A stretch of 14,287 nt of DNA from Treponema sp. (GTDB taxonomy: Bacteria > Spirochaetota > Spirochaetia > Treponematales > Breznakiellaceae), in contig JAIRSD010000086.1 in NCBI GenBank assembly GCA_031255615.1, positions 1-14,287 of the forward strand, given 5' to 3'. Both the position numbers and the translations under genes were made by a program. Positions 5,830-12,397 of this stretch are shown piece by piece; the stretch's first letter is position 1; each line of letters opens with the position of its first letter. The notes beneath the pieces were generated by a model. That model had not been told where the DNA came from, searched no databases, and saw only the letters and a list, made by a program, of their open reading frames with translations.

Positions 5830-6429
5830 TTAATAGGATCGGATAACCTGGATCAGGCGGCCCTCGATCCGGATATTTTTGCTGTAAATGGGCGGGAAGG
5901 CGGGATTCTCCGCCTGGAGCTTTACCCGGCTGCACTCTTTGAAAACGCGCTTGAGGGTAACCGCATTGTTGATCCAGATTACCGCAATCTCCCCGTTGCG
6001 GACCACGCCGGTTTTTTCAATTACCGCCGTGTCGCCGTCCAAAATTCCCGCCCCGGACATGGAATCTCCCCGGACCTTCAGGGCGAAATACTTATGATTT
6101 TTTTTAACCATGGATTCGTGGATGGGAATGGTCCCTTCGAAGTTTTCTTCCGACATAATCGGGATCCCCGCGGCCACCACCCCCACTAAAGGAATTTCTA
6201 TGTACTGGTTATTATTTTGATTCTTCAGCACCTTCATGGTGCGGGAACGTTTTTCTTCCTGCCGCAGGGCCCCCTTTTTTTTAAGGGCGGTAACATGATC
6301 ATGGGCCCCTTTTACGGAGATTTCAAAAAAATCGGCAATTTCCCGGATAGTGGGAGGGTAATTATGCTCGTCGACAAAACACTCGATGAAAGATAGTACC
6401 TCTTTCTGCCTTTCGGTAAGCTCTCTCAT
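5830..6429 (-). CDS. lexA: SOS repressor LexA
   Basis: A 199-residue LexA. The N-terminal winged helix (LTERQKEVLSFIECFVDEHN, then YPPTIREIADFFEIS) binds operators. The C-terminal S24 peptidase domain has the self-cleavage site Ala87-Gly88 (VVAAG), catalytic Ser123 (GDSM) and Lys160 (TLKR), with a Ser-to-Lys spacing of 37 as in E. coli. RecA-activated self-cleavage should therefore work. The recognition-helix region (ISVKGAHDHVTALKKKG) differs from the E. coli one, so the operator may not be the CTG-N10-CAG box. The start has GGGAGGG upstream and lies 20 bp after the ntrX-like stop; that gap has no room for a promoter with an operator. Confidence 0.93.
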   Translation of the reverse strand: MRELTERQKEVLSFIECFVDEHNYPPTIREIADFFEISVKGAHDHVTALKKKGALRQEEKRSRTMKVLKNQNNNQYIEIPLVGVVAAGIPIMSEENFEGTIPIHESMVKKNHKYFALKVRGDSMSGAGILDGDTAVIEKTGVVRNGEIAVIWINNAVTLKRVFKECSRVKLQAENPAFPPIYSKNIRIEGRLIQVIRSY

Positions 6430-6449
6430 CGTCCATCCCTCCCGTTAAA

Positions 6450-7859
6450 TCAGTTATTTGGTGTCACCGCTATGCGATATTTCCGCAGCTTGGAATGTAA
6501 GTTGCTGGGATAAATCCCGATGGCCTCCGCAGTCCGGGATATGATACCATTATTTCGGGCCAAATGGAATTCCAGATAGTACCGTTCAAAGGATTCCTTG
6601 GCTTCGTTGTAGGGTTTTCGCAGAATATCCGCGGCGGGGCCCTCCTCCCCCGGATCCGGGGCGCCGTCCCCCTGGGCCGGCGATCCCGGCCGGCCGGTAT
6701 GCCCCCCCGGCGTTCCCAACAGCTCCCCCAGGGCCTTGCCGTCGATCTTCCCCTCCGGGTACATCACGGCAATCCGCTCCGCCAGGTTCCGCAGTTCCCG
6801 AATATTCCCCGGCCAGGGATAGGCGTTAAGGAATTCCCGGGCGTCCTCCTGGAATTCCGCCCTCTCCGAACCCAGGGTTTTAAGGAAATGGTTTAACAGC
6901 AGGGGGGCGTCCCCCCTCCGTTCCCGCAGGGCGGGAACGTGGATGGGAATGACGTTCAGCCGGAAATAGAGATCCTGCCTGAAGCGGCCGGCCTCGCATT
7001 CGGTTTCCAGGTTTTTGTTGGTAGCCGCCACGATCCGCACGTCGGTCTCTATGGTTTTTTCGCTTCCCAGGGGTTGGATCTTTTGATCCTGTATGGCCCG
7101 CAGCACCTTGGCTTGGGCGGAGAGGGACATATCCCCAATCTCATCCAGGAACAGGGTGCCCCCGTGGGCCAGCTCAAAACGGCCCTTGCGGACGGATATG
7201 GCGTCGGTAAAGGCCCCCTTCTCGTGGCCGAACAACTCGCTTTCGATAAGGGACTCCGGAATTCCCGCGCAGTTCACCTCCACAAAGGCCCGCCCCGACC
7301 GGGAGGAGAGCCGGTGGATGGCCCGGGCCGCCAGTTCTTTCCCCGTGCCGTTCTCCCCGGTGATAAGGATCCGCGCGTCGCTGGAGGCGGCCTGGCGGAT
7401 CAGGGCCCGCAGATCCTCCGTAACCCGGCTGGTCCCGATAATTCCGTCCTCCGCGGGGATCGCGTTCCGTTTTAGGGTCTGATTTTCCTTCCGTAATTTT
7501 TGTATGGCCAGGGCGTTGCGGCAGAGGGTAAGAACCTTGTCGAGGGACAGGGGCTTTTCCAGAAAATCAAAGGCCCCCAGCTTGACCGCCCGGACCGCCA
7601 TATCCACATTGGCATGGCCGGAGATAACCACCACTTCCAGGTCCGGCCAGTTCCGGCGGATCTGCTCCAGGGCTTCCATGCCGCCCAGCCGGGGAAGCAG
7701 TACGTCAAGGAACACCAGATCAATATTCAGGCGGCCCAGCATCTCCAGCCCCACCACCGCGTCCTCGGCGGTCTGGACCTTGTAGTTCTCATCTTCCAGG
7801 ATGGATGCGAGGGTATGCCGGATTCCCGGTTCATCGTCGATAATAAGAATAGACGCCAT
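6450..7859 (-). CDS. NtrX-like sigma54-dependent response regulator
   Basis: A 469-residue NtrC-family activator: receiver domain (1-120, phospho-acceptor Asp52 in VFLDVLLP, Lys102 in EKP), AAA+ ATPase (Walker A GENGTGK 168-174, Walker B GGTLFLDE 233-240), a Gly/Pro-rich linker (about 376-410) and a C-terminal Fis-type helix-turn-helix (ISRTAEAIGIYPSNLHSKLR) that resembles NtrX. The sigma54-contacting loop reads GAFTDA (215-220) instead of GAFTGA. It should remodel sigma54 polymerase after phosphorylation by the adjacent kinase. The start is ATG 7859, one base after the kinase stop (TAAGATG), indicating translational coupling; a longer frame reaching 7994 runs into the kinase and is rejected. 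Target genes cannot be inferred, and no sigma54 promoter was recognised in the window. Confidence 0.9.
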   Translation of the reverse strand: MASILIIDDEPGIRHTLASILEDENYKVQTAEDAVVGLEMLGRLNIDLVFLDVLLPRLGGMEALEQIRRNWPDLEVVVISGHANVDMAVRAVKLGAFDFLEKPLSLDKVLTLCRNALAIQKLRKENQTLKRNAIPAEDGIIGTSRVTEDLRALIRQAASSDARILITGENGTGKELAARAIHRLSSRSGRAFVEVNCAGIPESLIESELFGHEKGAFTDAISVRKGRFELAHGGTLFLDEIGDMSLSAQAKVLRAIQDQKIQPLGSEKTIETDVRIVAATNKNLETECEAGRFRQDLYFRLNVIPIHVPALRERRGDAPLLLNHFLKTLGSERAEFQEDAREFLNAYPWPGNIRELRNLAERIAVMYPEGKIDGKALGELLGTPGGHTGRPGSPAQGDGAPDPGEEGPAADILRKPYNEAKESFERYYLEFHLARNNGIISRTAEAIGIYPSNLHSKLRKYRIAVTPNN

Positions 7860-7860
7860 C

Positions 7861-9714
7861 TTACTTTTGGACCAACATACTGTCTGCCGAAACCCCCGTT
7901 TCCGCCGCCGGGCCGTCCTCAACCGGGAGATCGATAAAAAAAGTTGTTCCCATCCCCTCCGCCGAATTGAACCAAATTGAACCATCGTGATCATTCACGA
8001 TCCGTTCCACAATGGGAAGCCCCAAGCCGGTCCCGGTTTCTTTAGTGGTAAAGTAGGGGGTAAAGACGAGGGGGCCTTCCTGCTTTGAAATGCCCTTTCC
8101 AGTGTCCCGAATGCTTAATCTACAATACCTGCTCTCCCTCTTTTTTACAAGATCCGTGCGAATTTCGATGAGCCCCTCGCCGTTCATAGCGTCGATGGCG
8201 TTGATAAAAAGGTTGCTCAGGATCTGGTTCATCCGGTGCTTGTCGATCTTCACGATGATTCCCGCGGCGGCCCGGTTTGTCTCAAAGCATACGCCGGGGT
8301 GGGAACTCCGGTAGGGGGCGGCGCTTTCCTCCACGGCCTCCCGCAGTTCCGTATGGGATTGGGAATTTTCCATGGGCCGGGAAAGGGTGCGGAATTCGGT
8401 GAGCAGGGTGGAAAGCCCCTCCACTTCCTGAATAATCGCCAGCATAGAGCTTTCCAGGATCTCCCCCACGCGGCCGGGTTCGTTCCGCCAACGGCGCAGG
8501 ACCCGCTCGGCGGAAAGTTTTATGGGGGTCAGGGGATTCTTAATCTCGTGGGCAAGCTGTTGGGCCATGTTCTGCCAGATAGAAATTTTCTCCGCCTTAA
8601 CCAGGGCCTCCCGGGATTTTTCCAGGTCCCGGACCATGGAATTAAAGGAACCCACCAGAATCCCCATCTCGTCCCCCGGGCGGGCCAGGATATGGATGGA
8701 AAAATCCCCCTCCGCCACCCGGCGGGTGGCCTCGGCCAAATCCACCAGCGGCTGGGCTATGCGCCGGGTAAAGCTGATGGCGATGATGACGGTCATCAGC
8801 AGGGTGGGCAGAAAGAAAACCCCGTAATAAAAAATCAGGAGGGGCCGCAGGTTCATCCGCAGCGAATCGATGATCTCGAATTGCTGGACCTGGTTTTCGA
8901 TGATCCGCACCCCCGTATCGAAACCCTCCCCCAGGTGGTAGGTCAGGACCCGTAGTTTCTCCTCCCCGCCGCGGACGGCGGAAGGGCGGAAGACATAGCG
9001 GATAAGATCGGTGTCCCGGGGCATTTCCCTTCCCGCAAAACCCTCCGGCCCCGGAGGAGGCAGGGAGAGGGCCAAGGCGCTGTTCCCGGCCAGGCCGCGG
9101 CTTTCCCAGTCTCCGTCTTCCCGGACCGCAAAGTCCTGAACCGCCAGGAGGCCCGCAGGCAGAGGGGGGGCGTCCTCTCCGGTTCCTCCGCCGATGTTTC
9201 CACCGGCGCTTCCGCCGGGTCCCCCGCCGGCGTCCCGCAGCCAGGGATCAAAATCCACGGTCTTCGCCAGGGCCTCCAGCTTTTCCAGATGCAGGAAGTA
9301 GCTCTCCAGGGCAAACTCCCGGGCCGCCTGGGCCGCCCGCTCCGCTTCAATGGCCCGCCAAAAGATGAGCAGCTCATTCATCGCCAAACCGGTTACCAGG
9401 GTAACCGGCACCGCCGCGAAGATCACGGTGATCAAAAAGTACACCAGGAGCCGGGCCTTAAATTTGCCCCCCTTCCGGCCGCCCGCCAGGTCCCGGAAGA
9501 TCCCCAGCACCGAATAGGCCAAAAAAATCAGTAAAACGACAGGAATAGTAAAAAATATAATCTGGTTAAGCCGCCCCGGAATACTCCCGTCCCGCAGCGT
9601 TTCGGAAAAGAAATTATGGGAAAAAAAAACCGTTAAGACGCAGAGCAGCAGGTAGATCAGCGTTAAACCCCGGACGTTGATCACCGGGTAGCGTGAAGGG
9701 TCGGGATTATTCAA
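7861..9714 (-). CDS. NtrY-like membrane sensor histidine kinase
   Basis: A 617-residue kinase with NtrY layout: three N-terminal membrane helices (about 17-34, 52-72, 87-112), a long extracytoplasmic region (about 113-290) with a Gly-rich stretch at 162-180, a fourth helix (291-313), HAMP (about 315-368), then DHp and ATPase domains. The phospho-acceptor is His389 (LAHEIKNPLTPIKL); the N box is LSNLFINAIDAM, G1 DTGKGIS and G2 GTGLGL. All ATP-binding motifs are intact. It should phosphorylate the NtrX-like protein encoded next. The likely start is TTG at 9714, overlapping the ptsH stop by 4 bases (TTGA) with a GAAGAAG ribosome-binding site; GTG at codon 11 is an alternative. The sensed signal is unknown. 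Confidence 0.9.
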   Translation of the reverse strand: MNNPDPSRYPVINVRGLTLIYLLLCVLTVFFSHNFFSETLRDGSIPGRLNQIIFFTIPVVLLIFLAYSVLGIFRDLAGGRKGGKFKARLLVYFLITVIFAAVPVTLVTGLAMNELLIFWRAIEAERAAQAAREFALESYFLHLEKLEALAKTVDFDPWLRDAGGGPGGSAGGNIGGGTGEDAPPLPAGLLAVQDFAVREDGDWESRGLAGNSALALSLPPPGPEGFAGREMPRDTDLIRYVFRPSAVRGGEEKLRVLTYHLGEGFDTGVRIIENQVQQFEIIDSLRMNLRPLLIFYYGVFFLPTLLMTVIIAISFTRRIAQPLVDLAEATRRVAEGDFSIHILARPGDEMGILVGSFNSMVRDLEKSREALVKAEKISIWQNMAQQLAHEIKNPLTPIKLSAERVLRRWRNEPGRVGEILESSMLAIIQEVEGLSTLLTEFRTLSRPMENSQSHTELREAVEESAAPYRSSHPGVCFETNRAAAGIIVKIDKHRMNQILSNLFINAIDAMNGEGLIEIRTDLVKKRESRYCRLSIRDTGKGISKQEGPLVFTPYFTTKETGTGLGLPIVERIVNDHDGSIWFNSAEGMGTTFFIDLPVEDGPAAETGVSADSMLVQK

Positions 9715-9977
9715 TCTTCTTCAAATTTGGACTCGAACAGATCTATCAGGGCCTGCACCGCCTGGGCCTCGTCTTCGCCCTCCGCGGAAATCGTCAGCTC
9801 CGTCCCGTAGCTGGCCCCCAGGGTAATAACCCCCATGATGGATTTAGCGTTGATCGTCTCATTTTCCCTGCGGATATAAATGTTGCATGTAAAATTCTTG
9901 ACCCGTTGAACAATCAGCGCCGCGGGCCGGGCGTGAACTCCCGCCCGGTTTGCCACCGTTATCTTTCGTTCCGTCAT
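9711..9977 (-). CDS. ptsH: HPr phosphocarrier protein of the PTS
   Basis: An 88-residue HPr. His15 in AGVHARPAA is the residue phosphorylated by Enzyme I, and Ser46 in AKSIMGV is the HprK target, so both control sites are intact and at standard positions. A ribosome-binding site (AAGGA) precedes the ATG. It lies 57 bp downstream of hprK, with no hairpin in the gap, and overlaps the kinase gene by 4 bp. No Enzyme I or sugar permease gene is in the window. Together with HprK and the sigma54-type regulators this suggests a regulatory rather than sugar-transporting PTS, which is an inference. Confidence 0.96.
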   Translation of the reverse strand: MTERKITVANRAGVHARPAALIVQRVKNFTCNIYIRRENETINAKSIMGVITLGASYGTELTISAEGEDEAQAVQALIDLFESKFEED

Positions 9978-10034
9978 GCCCTGTCCTTTTTAGAAAAGTA
10001 GCCCCTCCACAACGCGCCCCCCGCCGGACGGACT

Positions 10035-11021
10035 CTAAATAATATCCTCGCTGCCGAAATACACCGAGCGGACGCTGTCGCTCTCTATCCATTTTAGAAT
10101 ATTTTGGTTGAATTCCTTCGCCGCGTTGTAGCCCATCTTCTTAAGCCGCTCGTTCATGGCGGCGGTCTCGATAAGAATGGGAATATTCCGGCCGGGCTTC
10201 ACGGGAATCTCCAGCCTGGTAACCCCCACCCCCAGAATATCCATGGTCTTATCCTCCGCCCCCAGCCGGTCATAGGGCTTGGCGGCGTCCCATTCCTCCA
10301 AAAGCACCACCAGCTCAATCTGGGTCCGCTCCTTAATCGCCCCCACCCCAAAAAGATGGGTGATATTCATGATCCCCAGACCCCGAATCTCCATGTGGTG
10401 CCCGATAATCCGGTTGGCCCCGGCGCCCATCAAGGTATTTCCGTTGGCGCAGTGTATATCGACCACGTCGTCGGCGATAAGCCGGTGCCCCCGCTTGATC
10501 AGATCCAGGGCGGTCTCGCTCTTGCCCACCCCCGAATCCCCCAAGATAAGGATCCCCAGACCGTAAACCTCTACCAGCACCCCGTGGACGCTCTGCCGGG
10601 GGGCGAACACCTCCACCAGAATCCGCATAAGCCGGGCGGTAAAATCCGATGAAGGAAGATCGGTTTGCAGAATAGCGCAGTCGGCCTTTTCCGCTTCCTC
10701 GAAAAAAATCCGGCTGGGCTCCAAACCGGTAGTAAAAATGCAGCAGGGAATGGGAAAGCTGAACATCTTCTTGATGTTTTCTCCGCCCCCCTCCCTCCCG
10801 ATTTTCTGGAGGCAGGCGGACTCCCCAACGCCGAAAATCTGAATCCGCTGGTGGGCAAAAACATCGTAAAACCCCATAATCGCCCCCATAGGCCGATTTA
10901 GTTCGGGGCTGCTTATCTCCCGGACCAACCCCTTTCTGCCGCCGATACAGCGGAGATTGAGGGAATTGTGCTCCTTGAGTTCCAAATCAATAAGATCCAA
11001 AACCGTAAAGGTTTTAGCCAT
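10035..11021 (-). CDS. hprK: HPr kinase/phosphorylase
   Basis: A 328-residue HprK/P, which phosphorylates and dephosphorylates Ser46 of HPr. The N-terminal domain (1-130) is followed by the catalytic domain with His146 (VHGVLVEVYGLG), Walker A GDSGVGKS (161-168), the acidic pair in LIADDVVDI (catalytic Asp) and the family signature EIRGLGIMNI (211-220); KERTQIELVVLLEEW and the C-terminal helix NERLKKMGYNAAKEFN complete it. The start is ATG 11021: the frame stays open upstream to 11135, but that extension lies over the promoter and has no homology. No ribosome-binding site is visible, in keeping with a leaderless mRNA. It is first in the seven-gene run. Confidence 0.95.
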   Translation of the reverse strand: MAKTFTVLDLIDLELKEHNSLNLRCIGGRKGLVREISSPELNRPMGAIMGFYDVFAHQRIQIFGVGESACLQKIGREGGGENIKKMFSFPIPCCIFTTGLEPSRIFFEEAEKADCAILQTDLPSSDFTARLMRILVEVFAPRQSVHGVLVEVYGLGILILGDSGVGKSETALDLIKRGHRLIADDVVDIHCANGNTLMGAGANRIIGHHMEIRGLGIMNITHLFGVGAIKERTQIELVVLLEEWDAAKPYDRLGAEDKTMDILGVGVTRLEIPVKPGRNIPILIETAAMNERLKKMGYNAAKEFNQNILKWIESDSVRSVYFGSEDII

Positions 11022-11028
11022 ACTAGTA

Positions 11029-11057
11029 ATTGTAGAGGAAGGTCCTGCCCCTGACAA
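11029..11057 (-). promoter_or_regulatory. Sigma70 promoter of hprK, leaderless spacing
   Basis: On the minus strand TTGTCA (11052-11057), an exact 17-bp spacer and TACAAT (11029-11034) lie upstream of hprK. Only 7 bases separate the -10 box from the ATG at 11021, so the transcript should start at or within 1-2 bases of the ATG. It is the only good promoter seen for the whole hprK-to-mntP run. Confidence 0.7.
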
Positions 11058-11112
11058 GCATTTCCGCCCCGGTAATGCCCGGTTCAAAACACGCCCCTCT
11101 CCGGTTCCTTCT

Positions 11113-11330
11113 GGGCGCATTTTTTGCTGCCGCAAAAAACCGGGCTATCCGGGGCTCCGCTATCGCTCCGGCCCCGCCTGCGGCGTGGCTGCTCCGCACC
11201 CCTCCTATCCCTTGCGCGGCGGACATCCGCGTCCCTGCGGATGTCCGCCTTCGGAGTTTTGGCGCGCCGCGCCAAAACTCAAGGAGCCTTCCCCGGGGGA
11301 TGGAGTTTCGCGCTCCGCCGCGAAACTCGG
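11113..11330 (-). repeat. Composite hairpin array, copy 2 (inverted)
   Basis: This fills most of the 374-bp gap between the divergent hprK and the 11396 gene. Read on the minus strand it repeats the array at 3774-4001 in the same order: stem at 11303-11328 (GAGTTTCGCG; loop GCGGAG identical to copy 1), 12-bp stem 11254-11280 (GAGTTTTGGCGC, 3-base loop), 13-bp stem 11218-11249 (GGCGGACATCCGC, loop AGGGAC), the spacer GGGATAGGAGGGGTGCGGAG, the word CCCCGGATAGCCCGG, and stem TTTTTTGC/GCAAAAAA (11120-11139). Stem differences between the copies are mostly compensated on both sides. ORFs crossing it are not credible. Confidence 0.85.
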
Positions 11331-11360
11331 AAAGCCGCGGCGTCCGCCGCGGCGGATGCC

Positions 11361-11389
11361 TTGATTCGCCGATTCGGGGGCTATACAAT
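11361..11389 (+). promoter_or_regulatory. Sigma70 promoter of the 11396 gene, leaderless spacing
   Basis: TTGATT (11361-11366), a 17-bp spacer and TACAAT (11384-11389) are followed by 6 bases and then the ATG at 11396. The predicted transcript begins at the start codon. The arrangement mirrors that of hprK on the other strand. Confidence 0.6.
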
Positions 11390-11395
11390 TCCCCT

Positions 11396-11803
11396 ATGGG
11401 CGGCTTGAAAAAACTGGAGATCCCGCGATTCCTCCTCCTTGTCCTGCTGCCCGGCCTCTTGTCCGGCCTCCCGGCGGGATTTGGCCGGCATATAGAAAAA
11501 CCCGGCCTCCTTTCTTCCGCCCTTCCGGCAGGGCCGCCCGCCGAATCCGGCGGGCCCACGCTTTTCATTTCCGAAACTTTCCTGACCTGCGGCCAGCCCA
11601 TGAATCAAAACAGGGCCAGGCTTTGGCGGCAGCCCCTGCCGCCGGCGGTCCTTGCTCCCCTTGCCAAGGTGTTCAGCGGGGCGGCGCTTTGGCAATACCG
11701 TTTCCATTTTTACTCCCCCCGGTTGTTTTTCCATATCCTTGTCGTTTCCCTCCTCCTTGGCGGCAGAGCCCCGCCCCGTTTCGTAGAGCAGTCCGCTTTT
11801 TAG
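11396..11803 (+). CDS. Small putative exported or membrane-anchored protein, unknown function
   Basis: A 135-residue frame starting at the ATG placed 6 bases after a good promoter. It opens with a basic stretch and a leucine-rich hydrophobic segment (MGGLKKLEIPRFLLLVLLPG, then LLSGLPAG), which looks like a signal peptide or anchor. The rest (PTLFISETFLTCGQPMNQNR, YRFHFYSPRLFFHILVVSLL) has mixed character and a second hydrophobic stretch near the C-terminus. No ribosome-binding site precedes it. I do not recognise a family, and the second half could include a frameshift. The overlapping minus-strand frame (11381-11872) is Lys/Gly/Arg-rich and less convincing. The gene lies between hairpin array copy 2 and the oadG-like gene. 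Confidence 0.45.
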   Translation: MGGLKKLEIPRFLLLVLLPGLLSGLPAGFGRHIEKPGLLSSALPAGPPAESGGPTLFISETFLTCGQPMNQNRARLWRQPLPPAVLAPLAKVFSGAALWQYRFHFYSPRLFFHILVVSLLLGGRAPPRFVEQSAF

Positions 11804-11855
11804 CAAGATCTTTTGCCCCTCTCCCATCGTCCGCGCCGGGGGAGGAGTCTTCGTT

Positions 11856-11875
11856 TTCTCACATGTTCTCACATG
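11856..11875 (+). repeat. Tandem duplication of a 10-bp unit
   Basis: TTCTCACATG is present twice in direct succession, ending 15 bases before the GGAGG ribosome-binding site of the oadG-like gene. It could be slippage or a doubled protein-binding site. Confidence 0.5.
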
Positions 11876-11904
11876 ATTGATCCGATACGTGGAGGTCTGT
11901 CTCT

Positions 11905-12144
11905 ATGACTATTTTGGAAATGCTCGAACAAAGCGCGATTCTCACGATTCTCGGCATGGCCATCGTGTTTATTTTTTTATGGATTATGATTGTCTGTGTA
12001 AACCTTACGGGCCGGGCGATTCATAAACTGGGGCTGGACAAGGATGCCCAGCGGGATCCCGCGCATCCCCCAAAGACCGGGATTCCCCCCCAGGTTACCG
12101 CCGCCATCACCGCCGCCGTGAAGGAATACCAAAAAAACGAATAG
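11905..12144 (+). CDS. oadG: OadG-like subunit of a sodium-pumping decarboxylase
   Basis: A 79-residue single-helix membrane protein: short N-terminus, one membrane helix (about 10-33, AILTILGMAIVFIFLWIMIV), a cytoplasmic basic patch and the C-terminal tail TGIPPQVTAAITAAVKEYQK typical of the OadG/MmdC-type gamma subunit, which anchors the biotin-dependent decarboxylase complex to its Na+-pumping beta subunit. GGAGG lies 9 bases before the ATG. Such a gene is normally followed by the alpha and beta subunits; here a hairpin repeat and rex follow instead, so the partners are elsewhere or missing. The family call rests on short conserved patterns in a small protein. Confidence 0.72.
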   Translation: MTILEMLEQSAILTILGMAIVFIFLWIMIVCVNLTGRAIHKLGLDKDAQRDPAHPPKTGIPPQVTAAITAAVKEYQKNE

Positions 12145-12199
12145 GTCCCCGGGCCGGTCGGCGGGGGGCCCTCGTTCCCCGCCGCAGGCCGCTTTTGGC

Positions 12200-12227
12200 G
12201 GAGTTCCGCGGCCTGCCGCGAAACTCC
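12200..12227 (+). repeat. Lone copy of the first hairpin of the composite array
   Basis: GGAGTTCCGCGGC pairs with GCCGCGAAACTCC (12 of 13 pairs) around a 2-base loop; the outer word GGAGTT..CGCG/CGCG.AACTCC matches the first stem of the arrays at 3774 and 11303. The other modules are absent. A further GGCGGC/GCCGCC hairpin lies at 12251-12266. Either could end oadG transcription, but no T tract follows. Confidence 0.55.
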
Positions 12228-12315
12228 GCGCTGGAAGCAAGATCCCAAACGGCGGCGCCCGCCGCCTTAGGACGATAGACAGCCCTGCCCTGTTTTGAAG
12301 GCAGATTCGAAAAAC

Positions 12316-12344
12316 TTGACCCTTTTCCGCTATTTTTGTATATT
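12316..12344 (+). promoter_or_regulatory. Sigma70 promoter of rex
   Basis: TTGACC (12316-12321), a 17-bp spacer and TATATT (12339-12344) form a near-consensus promoter. The predicted start near 12351 falls inside the Rex operator. Confidence 0.75.
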
Positions 12345-12346
12345 CA

Positions 12347-12364
12347 TTGTGAAATATTTCACAA
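12347..12364. promoter_or_regulatory. Perfect Rex operator
   Basis: TTGTGAAATATTTCACAA is a perfect 18-bp palindrome matching the known Rex box (TTGTGAA-N4-TTCACAA). It begins 2 bases after the -10 box and covers the expected transcript start, so Rex bound here should block its own transcription. Rex leaves DNA when NADH rises, which gives redox-dependent autoregulation. Confidence 0.92.
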
Positions 12365-12397
12365 TCGTGTGGATGAACACATTGGAAGGAAGACAGT

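Noticed and set aside
7860..7994. 45-residue N-terminal extension of the NtrX-like regulator
   Set aside because: It overlaps the kinase 3' end and is Arg-rich; receiver homology begins at ATG 7859.
11022..11135. 38-residue extension of HprK from 11135
   Set aside because: It covers the -35/-10 promoter and has no HprK homology.
11381..11872. 163-residue minus-strand frame opposite the 11396 gene
   Set aside because: Low-complexity Lys/Gly/Arg/Gln-rich sequence without a promoter or domain; the plus-strand frame has promoter and signal-like start.
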